From Ilyomonas sp965214235 (GTDB taxonomy: Bacteria; Bacteroidota; Bacteroidia; Chitinophagales; Chitinophagaceae), in assembly GCA_965214235.1 (NCBI GenBank), contig CBDCBH010000002.1, positions 1,178,001 through 1,242,000 on the forward strand: 64,000 nucleotides of DNA, read 5' to 3'. Under the pieces are notes generated by a model that had not been told where the DNA came from, made no database searches, and saw only the letters and a program-made list of their open reading frames with translations. Each line of letters starts with the position of its first letter. Position 1 is the first letter of the stretch. Below are positions 1 through 10,300 of this stretch, piece after piece. Position numbers and translations under genes: made by a program.

Positions 1-134
1 TTACAACCAGAACCAATAAACGCATCCAGTATTTCAAACGAAGTATTTTCATCTATCGTCCAGCCAAACACATTGCAACCAAAACAAACCGGTGATACAT
101 ATAAATCAGAGTTACCCAACTGTTTTTTATTCAT
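1..134 (-). CDS. aldo/keto reductase, N-terminal fragment (cut by window edge)
   Basis: Reading from ATG at 134 towards base 1 gives 44 residues beginning MNKKQLGNSDLYVSP and continuing VCFGCNVFGWTIDE, the N-terminal strand and first cofactor-site segment of NADPH-dependent aldo/keto reductases. The reading frame is still open at base 1, so the catalytic Tyr/Lys/His residues lie outside the window. It is divergent from ispD, with about 107 bp between the two starts. Substrate cannot be told from this piece. The family assignment rests only on the conserved LG.S.L.VSP...G...FG pattern. Confidence 0.8.
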   Translation of the reverse strand, partial: MNKKQLGNSDLYVSPVCFGCNVFGWTIDENTSFEILDAFIGSGC

Positions 135-241
135 AAAACTGTTTTATTATAACGCATGAAAACATTATTCCAAAAAACCAACTAACAGGATGGATACACA
201 ATATGAACCAAAAAGATAGATAAATTTTCTTTCTTTACAGG

Positions 242-919
242 ATGGAAAAATATGCTGTAATTGTTGCCGGCGGTTCAGGTTTGCGAATGAGAAATGCAAT
301 ACCAAAACAGTTTTTGTTTTTACAAAACAAGCCGGTTTTATGGCATACAATACATGCTTTTCAGCAAGCTTTTGATGATATAAACATTGTGCTTGTTATT
401 CCCCAAAATAACCAGTATCAACAGTTGATACAAAGTTTTTTATCGGATAAAATTGTAACCGTTACTGGTGGTGAAACGCGGTTTCATTCCGTTAAAAATG
501 GCTTGGAAAAAGTGCCGGATCATTCAGTTGTTTTTGTGCATGATGGTGTGCGCTGCCTTGTATCGCAACAGCTTATTCATCGTTGTTATGAACAAACTAT
601 AGTAAAAACAAACGCTATTCCGGTTATAGCTGCAATGGATAGTTTGCGCATTGAAAATAACAACTCGCATTGTGTTATAGAACGCGCAAAAATTAAGCTG
701 GTACAAACGCCGCAAACATTTATTTCAACCGATTTAAAAAAGGCTTTTATGCAACCTTACCAGGATATTTTTACCGATGAAGCTACCGTAATGGAAGCGT
801 TTGGCAAAGAAGTTTTTTTGATAGAAGGTGAGTATGAAAATATAAAAATTACACAACCGATTGACCTTGTAATAGCAGAAAAAATATTAGAGCAACGATC
901 ACCTTTTCAGCAGTTGTAA
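242..919 (+). CDS. ispD: 2-C-methyl-D-erythritol 4-phosphate cytidylyltransferase
   Basis: This 225-residue protein has the usual IspD length. It should transfer CMP from CTP to methylerythritol phosphate, the third step of the MEP isoprenoid pathway in the cytoplasm. Visible landmarks are the nucleotide-binding loop AGGSGLRM (residues 9-16), IPKQF with the catalytic-type Lys22, VHDGVR (99-104), a TPQTF segment, FTDEATVMEAFG, and a C-terminal NIKITQPIDLVIAEKIL. The order matches IspD rather than other NTP transferases. The first loop reads GGSGLRM rather than the commoner GxGxRMG, a mild variation. The ATG at 242 begins two residues before the first strand. The gene ends inside the convergent gene on the other strand, overlapping it by 21 bp. 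Confidence 0.93.
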   Translation: MEKYAVIVAGGSGLRMRNAIPKQFLFLQNKPVLWHTIHAFQQAFDDINIVLVIPQNNQYQQLIQSFLSDKIVTVTGGETRFHSVKNGLEKVPDHSVVFVHDGVRCLVSQQLIHRCYEQTIVKTNAIPVIAAMDSLRIENNNSHCVIERAKIKLVQTPQTFISTDLKKAFMQPYQDIFTDEATVMEAFGKEVFLIEGEYENIKITQPIDLVIAEKILEQRSPFQQL

Positions 920-1822
920 CGGGAAAGGAAGATGATTGAAATGATAATGAAAATACGGTTGATTAGTGGCGCCGAACGATTGATAAAAAGCTTTTATTCC
1001 TGGCACATCAGAGCCTTCAAAATCAAGTATCATACGGCTTTCAGCATGTTGCTGAATTATATTATCCAATAAAAAATGCATCGCATTTACTTTTCTTCCT
1101 TCCGTAGTTGTTGAAGGAAGAATATTGTAAATGCGGTTATCATCTTTAAAAAATAAAGCGCTCGCAACAAGATCTGTTTCCTCTTTGTAAACATTGCCAA
1201 CAAAACATTGTTGTGAAAGAAGTAAATAAACAGCAAGTGTTTTTAATTGTTGAAAGTTCTTCTTTTTTATTTGTGGTAACCGATGAGAATAGATGTTTTG
1301 AAATAACAAAACAGAGCCTTCAACATCATCACTTATTTTAAAAGACAGTTTGTTTTTACTCCATTTTTTTAGCTTCGTTTGCAAGTGTTTATTGTAATTT
1401 TTATAAATGTTTTTGTAAGAAGAAGATAAAGAGAGTACATAATTTTCCGCGCATCTAACATTGGGCAAAACACTTGTTACATTATTTTCAGAATTGAAAA
1501 AGAAATCGCCATATTGAATATATTTTATGGCTACGGTTATCACTTCTTTCAACAATTTATCATCGTAATTTCCAAATAAACCCAACTGTTGAATAAAGGG
1601 AACATCGTAAGCATAGCGGATGCCTAATTTCCTACGAAACGGCAATGGCATAACCGCTTTATAATCGTTCACAACAATGCCAGCCCAACTGTCAGTTATC
1701 AATTGCAGGTAGTCAAAATATGCATAAATTATTGTGTTGTTAGCAGCGTGTAAGCAGGCATTCCATTTCTGTTTGTCAATTTGTTGAGATGATAAAATTT
1801 GTATAGAATTTTGTAAAGACAT
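899..1822 (-). CDS. FemAB/GNAT-like acyltransferase family protein
   Basis: A 307-residue soluble protein without a signal peptide. It has the look of the two-lobed GNAT/FemAB-like proteins frequent in Bacteroidota: an N-terminal half with WAGIVV and a PLPFRRKLGIRYAYDVP segment, and a C-terminal half with LVASALFFKDDNRIYNILPS, then MHFLLDNIIQQHAESRMILDFEGSDVPGIKAFYQSFGA, which resembles the end of an acetyltransferase fold. No specific acceptor can be assigned. It lies 5 bp downstream of the M1 peptidase on the same strand, so the two are probably co-transcribed. It converges on ispD with a 21-bp overlap of coding sequence. Confidence 0.6.
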   Translation of the reverse strand: MSLQNSIQILSSQQIDKQKWNACLHAANNTIIYAYFDYLQLITDSWAGIVVNDYKAVMPLPFRRKLGIRYAYDVPFIQQLGLFGNYDDKLLKEVITVAIKYIQYGDFFFNSENNVTSVLPNVRCAENYVLSLSSSYKNIYKNYNKHLQTKLKKWSKNKLSFKISDDVEGSVLLFQNIYSHRLPQIKKKNFQQLKTLAVYLLLSQQCFVGNVYKEETDLVASALFFKDDNRIYNILPSTTTEGRKVNAMHFLLDNIIQQHAESRMILDFEGSDVPGIKAFYQSFGATNQPYFHYHFNHLPFPLQLLKR

Positions 1823-1827
1823 ATTGC

Positions 1828-4692
1828 TTACAAAGGCAAATTGCGGTTTAATTTATTAGGTTGTAACTGGTGTAAATTAAAACTAAAAGAAAGAGTATGA
1901 ACAATGCGTTTGGTGGGATAAAACGACTTGTAGTAATCGCTAAATACTTTGCTGTAAACAACCGGCAAATACACGCTGAGTGCGGATTTCAGAAAGGACA
2001 CCTTTAATCCGGCATCATATAAAAATCTGCCGTTGCTGTTATCATCATTCCACGCATCGCTGTATGTGCCAACATCAACAAATAACTGGATAGGCACTTT
2101 AAAAGGAAGAATTTTTAAGGGATTAATTTCATCGGGAATATCGCCGCTAAGGTTAAGCGCCAGTAACCAGTTATCGGTTTTGCCAATTGGGTTATCTAAC
2201 AACGGTGTGCTTACTTTAAAAAAGCCATCGCGCTGCATCAATTGCTGTCTTAAGCCACCACTAAATTCACTGCGCCCGATGAAGTAATCGCTGTAAGTAA
2301 AATCTTCGTTTCCGTTCGGTGCCGAAAGCGTTAATAAATAACGGTCGTTATCGCCTTTGGAAAGCAATGTTTTTTGTTGCAGATAAAAAAACTTGCCAGC
2401 AAAAAAACGGGCTTGCAAGCCTTCATTTTTTTTTGCATAGTTAAAATAATAATCGCCTGTAAAGGAGGTGCGAATAAAGGTTGCACCCTGGTTAATAGTC
2501 AGGTTGGCTTCGTAAGGATACAGCTTTCTATTATCGGTTATAACAGCGCTCAATTCATTCACATAACGATGGCTGGTTTGTTTTTGCGCCACATAAAAAG
2601 TATCGGGCGGAACAATGGCTGTGGTGCCGTTTCCAAATTCATCTTCCCAAATTAAAAAGCTTTTTGCTGTAAACGTAATTCGTTGTGTGGACCGCAAATC
2701 CTTATTGTACAAGCGATATTGAATTGACGGTGTTATTCGTGTCATTCCAAAATACAATTTGCTGTTATCGTATTGTGTAAATGAATTGATGTTATACTTA
2801 ATTCCGCTCAATGCAAATTGAAGCCAGCTACGCTTGGTGTATGTGCTGAAGCTCGCTCTGGCTGCGCCATTCAGCGTTTGGCTGCCTGTAGCATACAAAG
2901 GCGCAAAAAGAAAATTAAACCGGTTAAGCGGCAACTGATAATTATGCACCAAACCGCCAATCATTAGCTTATCGTAATAGTTATAGCCTAACGCTGGTGA
3001 GAATGAAATGTAGTTGTATTTTGTAGTTTGTTTCTCATTAAAAAATAAAGCTGGTTTCAACCTTTTTTTTTGATTAAAAAACAAGGAACCTGTGCTGTGA
3101 AGCTGGTTAAAATAGGTTTGTAATGATTGACCGCTGCCATCTTCCAAACTTTGTTGAAAATCCTGCGGAGAAGGATGTTTAAACTTCCATTGGTTATAAT
3201 AAATTTTCATGCAGCTATCAAACAATGGAATACCTAAATGCGCTTCAATTTGTTGCAGCCACATAGCGGTTTTGCTGTACGCAACAAAGTTGTAATTGAG
3301 GAAGGTAAAGCTGTCTGAAGTCATTTCAATCGGCTGATCTTTACCCAATGCCATTAGCGTTTGCAGTATCAGCGTATCGTAATCATCAGGCAACTTAGTA
3401 AATGGAAATTTAGCGTTTGTTTTTACTCCATAATACTCATTAATGTACCTGTTTTCGTAAAACGTATTAATGCCTTCGTCCATCCAGGCATGGTCTCTTT
3501 CATTGGTTGCTAAAATTCCATACAGCCAATTGTGCCCTACTTCATGCGCTAAGGTTGCATCAATTTCTTTTGCACTGTCGCTCATTTCAATAAACGTAAT
3601 GGTTGGATATTCCATGCCGCCCGTTTCTTTGTAGGCATCGCCAAGCACTGCACTCACTTCGTTATAAGGATATTCGCCTAATTGAGCCGAATAATAATGA
3701 ACGGCTCTTTTTAGATACGATATGCTGTTTCGCCAGTTTGTTTTATGCCAGGGATTATAAAACGTAAACGCAATAACCGTATGTGAAGGAAGCTGAATGG
3801 TATCGTATTGAATTAAAAATAACTTGCTTGCAAACCATGCAAAATCATGAGCGTTATGCAGTGTATAACGAAGTGTTTTAACGGTTGAAGATGAAGATGG
3901 CATAACATCATAAAATCTTTTTTTTAACCGATAAGCTTTATCGCGCAGATAGGTATTCCATATAATGAAATTCGGTTGTTTTTCAACGGGTAGTTTACCA
4001 TTTTTTTTTATCGCATTTAGTTCACCTTCATTTTGTAAATCGCCTGATGCAGCCACCGTGTAATTTTGCGGCAGCGAAATTGAAACATCAAAATCTCCTG
4101 TTTCACTATAAAATTCCCCCTGGTCTAAATAGGGCATCGGATGCCAGCCTAATTTATCATACACAGCCGGCTTTGGATACCATTGGGTAATCTGGAAAGT
4201 TTGACCTTCATACCCGCCACGCGAAAAATTGTAAGGGAGTTTTACATGAAACGGCGTAGCGATAATAATGCTTTGTTGAGGCGCTAACGGATGCGGTAAA
4301 ATAAGCTTCGCATTATCAATATGGTTGCTGTCCTGCAACCAGGTTGCAACGGTATCGTTCACCATAAAACGAAGCCTGTTGATGTATCCGCGTTCTTTTT
4401 CATCCGAAAAATAAAATTCTGTGCTGCCGTTGCGAAGCACTTGCTCACTAAATGCCGTTTTATCGTTTTTGTAAGCGTTCTGCCAAAGTTGAAACCAGAG
4501 GTATCGCAACGTATCAGGCGAATTGTTTGTGTAGATTATTGTTTCATCAGCATCCAATGTGTTGCTTGTATCATTCAATGTTACATGAATATTATAAGCT
4601 ACGTGCTGCTGCCAATATTTTGTTTGCGCAAATGCACAACAATGTAAAAAGCAAAGGAGAAAGAGTAAACTATTTTTTACAAAATATGGCAC
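1828..4692 (-). CDS. M1 family zinc metallopeptidase, secreted
   Basis: A 954-residue protein with a signal peptide (about residues 1-23, ending CCAFAQ). The M1 zinc site is complete: HEVGH at residues 383-387 followed after 18 residues by Glu406 (HExxH-x18-E). Upstream, GGMEYP (358 onward) stands where classical aminopeptidases have GAMEN, a common change in the Bacteroidota branch of this family. After the catalytic domain come about 400 residues rich in aromatic beta-strands, which may form an outer-membrane or surface beta domain. It is probably a cell-envelope aminopeptidase that trims imported peptides. The same-strand acyltransferase-like gene follows after 5 bp. A 9-bp inverted repeat lies upstream at 4734-4769. 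Confidence 0.88.
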   Translation of the reverse strand: MPYFVKNSLLFLLCFLHCCAFAQTKYWQQHVAYNIHVTLNDTSNTLDADETIIYTNNSPDTLRYLWFQLWQNAYKNDKTAFSEQVLRNGSTEFYFSDEKERGYINRLRFMVNDTVATWLQDSNHIDNAKLILPHPLAPQQSIIIATPFHVKLPYNFSRGGYEGQTFQITQWYPKPAVYDKLGWHPMPYLDQGEFYSETGDFDVSISLPQNYTVAASGDLQNEGELNAIKKNGKLPVEKQPNFIIWNTYLRDKAYRLKKRFYDVMPSSSSTVKTLRYTLHNAHDFAWFASKLFLIQYDTIQLPSHTVIAFTFYNPWHKTNWRNSISYLKRAVHYYSAQLGEYPYNEVSAVLGDAYKETGGMEYPTITFIEMSDSAKEIDATLAHEVGHNWLYGILATNERDHAWMDEGINTFYENRYINEYYGVKTNAKFPFTKLPDDYDTLILQTLMALGKDQPIEMTSDSFTFLNYNFVAYSKTAMWLQQIEAHLGIPLFDSCMKIYYNQWKFKHPSPQDFQQSLEDGSGQSLQTYFNQLHSTGSLFFNQKKRLKPALFFNEKQTTKYNYISFSPALGYNYYDKLMIGGLVHNYQLPLNRFNFLFAPLYATGSQTLNGAARASFSTYTKRSWLQFALSGIKYNINSFTQYDNSKLYFGMTRITPSIQYRLYNKDLRSTQRITFTAKSFLIWEDEFGNGTTAIVPPDTFYVAQKQTSHRYVNELSAVITDNRKLYPYEANLTINQGATFIRTSFTGDYYFNYAKKNEGLQARFFAGKFFYLQQKTLLSKGDNDRYLLTLSAPNGNEDFTYSDYFIGRSEFSGGLRQQLMQRDGFFKVSTPLLDNPIGKTDNWLLALNLSGDIPDEINPLKILPFKVPIQLFVDVGTYSDAWNDDNSNGRFLYDAGLKVSFLKSALSVYLPVVYSKVFSDYYKSFYPTKRIVHTLSFSFNLHQLQPNKLNRNLPL

Positions 4693-4733
4693 CTGAAAAT
4701 TTTATCTTTTAAATGAGAAAGTGAAAATAAGCG

Positions 4734-4769
4734 ATGCAAACTCTTTCTTATCATTTTTATAGTTTGCAT
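4734..4769. promoter_or_regulatory. inverted repeat upstream of the M1 peptidase
   Basis: ATGCAAACT (4734-4742) and AGTTTGCAT (4761-4769) are perfect 9-bp inverted arms separated by 18 bp. They sit between the stop of the sugar transferase and the start of the M1 peptidase, 42-77 bp before the latter. There is no U-run, so a terminator is unlikely. An operator or an mRNA hairpin are both possible. Confidence 0.35.
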
Positions 4770-4786
4770 TCGTCATTTTAATTTTT

Positions 4787-6217
4787 TTATTTTCCTTTTC
4801 CCAACATAATAATGCGAATTGTGTAAAGCATAATTCTCAAATCAACCAATAAAGAAATGTTTTTTATATACACCAAATCGTACTGCATGCGCTCCAGCAT
4901 TTCTTCCAGAGAGGAAGCATAACCAAATTGTATCATGCCCCACGAAGTCAAGCCAGGCTTTACTTTCAGCAAATATTTATAGTAAGGATTGAATTGTACG
5001 ATTTTATCAATGTAATATTTCCGTTCCGGTCTCGGACCAACTAAACTCATGTCGCCTAATACAATATTCCATAACTGCGGAAGTTCATCTATCCGCCACT
5101 TGCGCATAAATTTTCCCCAGGCAGTAATGCGCAAATCATCATCCGATGATAGCTGCGGTTCGCCGCTTTTTTCTGCATTCATAACCATGGATCTGAATTT
5201 ATAAATGTTGAAGGGCTTGCCTTTGTAACCTACACGTTTCTGCACATAAAAAATGGTGCCCGGCGATGACAGCTTTGTTCGTAACGCAACATATAAAAGC
5301 AACGGACTTAATACAATTACCGTTGCTATACTGGCACAGACATCTATGGCTCGTTTTATATTTTCCTGCCAGGCAGGCATAAGGCTTGTGCTAATGTCAA
5401 TCAACGTTGCGCCCATCACGTTTTTAGTTTGAACGGAGCCTGCTAAAATATCAAAATTATCAGGTGCTATTTTTATTGAAATGTCTTTATCGCTTAATCT
5501 TGCCAATAAGTTTTGCTGCGATTTTAATTCGGTTTTATCAAGCGTTATAATTACCTGTTCTATTTGGTTTGCATCAATAATGCTTTCTACTTCTTTTATA
5601 GTGCCTAATTTGGGAAGATAATGGCTCAAACCATTACTGCTAAAGGCTTCTGATGAAACAAAACCCACCGCGCTAAAGTTTGAAACCTGTCTTTTTTTTA
5701 TCAGCATTTTATAAATTTCTGATGCCTTGTGGCTATTACCGATAAATAAAGTTTTTATAGTGAACCATCCTTTTGCCAACTGGTTTTTTACAAGGGAAAG
5801 CAACAGTAACCTGCCTGCATACGTTACTATCATTTGGCAGATGACATAAGTAAAAAAAACTTTGTAGTAATACCAATAATTGTCGGCTTTATCATTTAAA
5901 AAGATAAGAAAAAAAATAACGGTGCAGCCGATCAAACATTCAATAATGGTGTTGGTAAGTTCGGTTAACCTCGACCTCATATAAAGAGAATATTTGTACG
6001 AACCGGTAATAGTAAAAAACAAAACCCAAAAGAAGGGAAATGATAAAAACGATTTAATAAAAAAATGATGGTTGTAAGTTATGAGTTCAGAGAATGAAAG
6101 TGTTTGATGTACCAATTGCTGACGATATAATGAAATAAATATCCAAACAAAACCCGATGTAATGCCATCGGCGATTACATACCATTTTACAGGAATTTCG
6201 TGTGGTGTAAAGCGCAT
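4787..6217 (-). CDS. polyprenyl-phosphate sugar-1-phosphate transferase (exopolysaccharide/O-unit initiating)
   Basis: A 476-residue membrane protein of the WbaP/WcaJ type, which moves a hexose-1-phosphate from a nucleotide sugar to undecaprenyl phosphate to start an exopolysaccharide or O-unit. The N-terminal 145 residues contain several hydrophobic segments. A central Rossmann-like CoA-binding-type region (about 150-260) follows, then a membrane re-entrant segment and the catalytic bacterial sugar transferase domain. That domain carries VQKRVGYKGKPFNIYKFRSM, RIDELPQLWN (Arg375 onward) and DMSLVGPRPE. All three catalytic-domain motifs are intact. It lies 12 bp downstream of the Gfo/Idh/MocA oxidoreductase on the same strand, which suggests a two-gene polysaccharide operon. 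The donor sugar is not predictable. Confidence 0.9.
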   Translation of the reverse strand: MRFTPHEIPVKWYVIADGITSGFVWIFISLYRQQLVHQTLSFSELITYNHHFFIKSFLSFPFFWVLFFTITGSYKYSLYMRSRLTELTNTIIECLIGCTVIFFLIFLNDKADNYWYYYKVFFTYVICQMIVTYAGRLLLLSLVKNQLAKGWFTIKTLFIGNSHKASEIYKMLIKKRQVSNFSAVGFVSSEAFSSNGLSHYLPKLGTIKEVESIIDANQIEQVIITLDKTELKSQQNLLARLSDKDISIKIAPDNFDILAGSVQTKNVMGATLIDISTSLMPAWQENIKRAIDVCASIATVIVLSPLLLYVALRTKLSSPGTIFYVQKRVGYKGKPFNIYKFRSMVMNAEKSGEPQLSSDDDLRITAWGKFMRKWRIDELPQLWNIVLGDMSLVGPRPERKYYIDKIVQFNPYYKYLLKVKPGLTSWGMIQFGYASSLEEMLERMQYDLVYIKNISLLVDLRIMLYTIRIIMLGKGK

Positions 6218-6229
6218 TTATAAGGTTGC

Positions 6230-7204
6230 TTATGCAATGATTTTTGTGCTGTTGATTTTATCTAAAATACGATGCGCTACTTCCATAGCTGCATAACCAT
6301 CCATCTCGCTTACGGCAACCGGCTTATTGTTTATAATAGCAGATACAAAAGAAGAAAGCTCATCTTTCATTGCATTGGCTGCAGGAATAAGAGGGCTTGA
6401 AACGGCAATGGTTTTTACGCCATGCGGCGTTTGTATATCAAAAGAAAACGCGTCCGCATCATCTTCGTCTTTCAATCGTATCACCTCTGTTTTTTTATCT
6501 AAAAAATCTATACCGATGTACGCATCTTTCTGAAACAAACGCATCTTGCGCATTTTCTTCATGCTAATGCGGCTGCTGGTAAGATTGGCAACACAACCAT
6601 TATAAAACTCAATGCGCACATTGGCAATATCGGGCGTATCGGAAAGCACGGCAACGCCGCTTGCCGAGATGTGTTTTACATCGCTTTTTACAATGCTTAA
6701 AATAATATCAATATCATGTATCATCAAATCTAAAATCACACTTACTTCAGTGCCGCGTGCATTAAATTGCGCCAGCCTGTGCACTTCAATAAACATGGGC
6801 TTTAGCTTCATTTCTTTTACAGAAACATAGGCAGGATTAAAGCGTTCTACATGACCAACCTGTACTTTTACATTCGCTTCCCGCGCCATTTTCACAATCT
6901 CTTTTCCTTCAGCAATGGTGTTTACCAAAGGCTTCTCAACAAACACATGTTTGCCACGCCGTATTGCCATTTCGCATAACTCAAAGTGGTATGTTGTTGG
7001 TGCAACAATATCGGCAATGTCAATATCCTTCATCAGCGCTTCAGGTGTTGCATATCTTTTTATATTGTATTGATGTTCCACCGCTGCTGCTGTTGCATCA
7101 TCAGGATCGTAAAAACCTGTTAAGTAAACATTGCTGACTTCTTTCCAGTTATTGAGATGAAATTTACCAAGATAACCCGTTCCAAAAACCCCCACTTTCA
7201 ACAT
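6230..7204 (-). CDS. Gfo/Idh/MocA family NAD(P)-dependent oxidoreductase
   Basis: A 324-residue oxidoreductase. The Rossmann dinucleotide loop is GTGYLG (residues 8-13) and the family EKP signature is at 90-92 (HVFVEKP), with a GHVERFNPAY segment in the substrate domain. Its position directly before a polyprenyl sugar transferase suggests it oxidises a nucleotide sugar, as the WbpB-type enzymes do in amino-sugar synthesis, but that is inference. A -7 box on the minus strand (7226-7233) lies 22 bp before the ATG. Confidence 0.85.
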   Translation of the reverse strand: MLKVGVFGTGYLGKFHLNNWKEVSNVYLTGFYDPDDATAAAVEHQYNIKRYATPEALMKDIDIADIVAPTTYHFELCEMAIRRGKHVFVEKPLVNTIAEGKEIVKMAREANVKVQVGHVERFNPAYVSVKEMKLKPMFIEVHRLAQFNARGTEVSVILDLMIHDIDIILSIVKSDVKHISASGVAVLSDTPDIANVRIEFYNGCVANLTSSRISMKKMRKMRLFQKDAYIGIDFLDKKTEVIRLKDEDDADAFSFDIQTPHGVKTIAVSSPLIPAANAMKDELSSFVSAIINNKPVAVSEMDGYAAMEVAHRILDKINSTKIIA

Positions 7205-7225
7205 TTGTAATCGTTTTATAAATTA

Positions 7226-7233
7226 CAAATATA
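7226..7233 (-). promoter_or_regulatory. Bacteroidetes-type -7 box for the oxidoreductase/sugar-transferase pair
   Basis: The minus strand reads TATATTTG, an exact match to the Bacteroidetes -7 consensus TAnnTTTG. The start codon is 22 bp downstream. No clear TTG -33 element was found at the expected spacing. Confidence 0.5.
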
Positions 7234-7290
7234 GAATAAACGAAAGGTTGCCGGTAAATGGTTTTGCGTCATTATAAATTGCAGTAAATA

Positions 7291-7322
7291 AAAAAGCTGT
7301 TCAAAGTTTGAACAGCTTTTTT
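7291..7322 (-). terminator. rho-independent terminator after the TonB-dependent receptor
   Basis: A perfect 15-bp palindrome (AAAAAGCTGTTCAAA, one G, then its complement) ends in T-runs on both strands, so it can work in both directions. It lies 20 bp past the stop of the receptor gene on the minus strand. Confidence 0.9.
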
Positions 7323-7341
7323 GTTATTGCAATACTTAATT

Positions 7342-10300
7342 TTAATTAAACAAATAGCGCAAACCAAACTGCATTTGCCAGCGTGAAATAGCAGCGGTAT
7401 TGTTTCTGAATGCAGTATTATAAAAACTTGTACCTGTTGCATAAGGAAAAGAAAACACAGGATAAGTTTTGCCATCAGCACCTGTTATAACCTTATCGAA
7501 TTTTATGGGTGTAGTAACCGTTGGAGTTGAATAAAGTCCCGCATTTCTGTCTATTAAATTGCCAAGGTTGGTAACATCAAGTGAAAAGCGAAGCGTGTGC
7601 CTTTCCTTACCGGTTTTTATATAAATATCTTGCGTAATATTCAAATCCAATCTCTTAAACCAGGGAAACACCAAAGCATTGCGTTTTGCGTATTGACCTC
7701 TGTGCCTGGCTAAATAATTATCATTAATAATAAAGGCGTTTAACTGAGCTCCTATTTGCTGAGGCGTACGCGTATCGGAAGCATTTGCCTTTTCCAATTG
7801 ACCATTGGCAACATAAGCGGCAATATCATCTTGGGTTGGAATATAAATTAAATCGTTGCTTGTAAAAGCATCATTGTTGATATCGCCGTTATACACATAA
7901 GAACCAACGCCTGAAGGAGCCGCTTCAAAAAACAAACCTATAGAAGTGGCAAAGTGCTGTGCATATTCTTTTCTATAAAATGCAGATGCAATTACACGGT
8001 GAGGTAAATAACCTTCTGAATAACCCAATGTAGCATCGTTTGGATTACCCACAACAGGACGTGATCCCCACATGGTTGATGCCGTTGAACCACCCACCAT
8101 TACATCTTTCGATTGCTGATACGTGTAAGCTGCACTGGCATAAAAGTTTTGCCATGTTTTTTGAACTTGTAAAGTAAGTGTATAAGCATATCCTTTGTTT
8201 ACATTCGTCATGTAAATAGCATTGCCGATGTTTGGATTGTTGATACTATTGGGAACACCAGCCGATGGATAAATTTGAGAGCTTGCGTATCTTGTAATTC
8301 CACCAGGACCTGCCAGTTGCATTCCGGTTTGCGGTAAATTAACGTTTTGGAAGAAAGCTGAATTGATGTTTTTTGTGTAAATACCTTCGAGGGTAATTGT
8401 CCAGTTATCAGGCAACTTTTTATCAAAGGCAAGATTTGTTTTGAATGCCTGCGGAAATTTAAACTTCGGATCAGTTACATTAATGTTGTAAGATTTACTT
8501 AACCCTGCTTTCAGAGAATCAAGATTGGGTTTGTAAGCGTTAGGATCAGGGCTAAACGCATATCCTTTACCATTACTAATAGACCCAAACAAAGCCACAC
8601 CGCTGTTGCTTGCCTGGTTGCTGATCCACACAAATGGAGGCGGACCTGCAAACAAGCCTAAACCACCGCGCAATTGCGTGTTTTGTTTTCCACCCGATAA
8701 ATCCCAGGTAAAGCCGGCGCGTGGCGAAAACAAAACGTTTGTTTTTGGGGCTTGGCCGGTGTTAAGATGAGTTCCATTATAAAATTTAGACAAAGTATCA
8801 ACAACAGGATTATACAAAAAAGTATTTTCAAACTTAGGCAAATCAACACGCAAGCCATACGTCAGTGTAAATGATCGGGTTGCCCTCCATTTGTCTTGTG
8901 CAAACAAACTATATTCCTGATCCTTTGGTCCAACCAAAGGAAAAGAACCATTGGGATTGAGTGTGTAAGAAAGATCGTAACGCGCGGCTTTAAAAGCAGT
9001 ATCGCCGGCAGCATTGTAAAAATCCTGAAGACTGTTAAACCGATAAACACCATTGTAAGAGGGCGAAAAACCGTTCTGATATTTCTTGAATGAGTTTTGC
9101 GTTCCTATCGTTATTTCGTGTGCGCCTTTGTAAAATGTAAAGTTATCGTTCAACTGAAATACATCTGTATTCAGTAAGTTGTTATAAGTGTATTGTTCAT
9201 ATCCAAAGGAAGTATAAGGTTGGCCGCCATTCAAAATATCTACCAATGGAAAATTGGAAGGCGAAAAGGCAGAACGGAAATCTCGCAACGCGGTATAGCC
9301 AACCTGCAGTTTATTGGATGACCGATTGCCAAATCTTGAATTTAATTCGGCAATAACAATGTTGAAGTTATTGTTGATGGTATAGCTACTGCTATTAAAC
9401 GGCATATCGTATTGACCCGGTGTACGACCGTACGATGTGTTAGCAGAACCGCTGTTGCTGGCACCCACATTTCGGGATGATTTAAGATAATTGTACTTAA
9501 TAGTAAATGTATTGCTGCGGTTAATGTTCCAGTCAATTTTAGCAGTTATTTTATCACTCATTGTTTTATAACTGTAATCCTGATATTGACCCGGATTGTA
9601 TTTGTATTTATTAATTAAAAACTGTCGGAGCGCATTTAGTGTATCAGCATTTGCAATGGAAACAATGGAGCCATTAGGTGCATGAGAAGCATCGGAAGCA
9701 ATATAACTGGTTGCAGGTTGCGTTAGGCGTTCCTGCTCACCGCTTAAAAAGAAAAACAGTTTGTTTTTAATGATCGGTCCGCCAAGTGTTGCGCCACGCA
9801 AGTTATAACTGTAATCTTGTTTGGGTATGGTTACGCTGCCAACGTTATAGCCTTGCGTATTCGGTCCTCTTAAATAAGTATAAATTGAACCTTTGAATTG
9901 ATTGGTGCCGCTTCGTGTAACGGAGTTGATACCTGCACCTTCAAAGCCGCCCTGGCGAACATCGTAAGGGGAAAGATTTACTTGTATTTGTTCAATCGCA
10001 TCTAAGCTAATGGGTTGCGAATTGGTTTGCCCGCCCAAAGTAGAAGCCAAACCAAACGAGTTATTAAAGTTAGCGCCATCAATGGTTACATTGTTATATT
10101 GGCTGCTTTGCCCTGCGAATGACAAACCATTTGCGGTAGGCGTTAACCGTGTAAAATCCTGCAAGGAACGGTTAATGGTTGGCAATCTTTCTATTTGGTT
10201 GCGGCTGATAATTTCCTGCGAACCGGTATGGTTGGTATTGAAGATTTTGTTTTGCCTTGTTGCTGATACAACCACATTTTGAAGTTGTGTGGATGATAAA

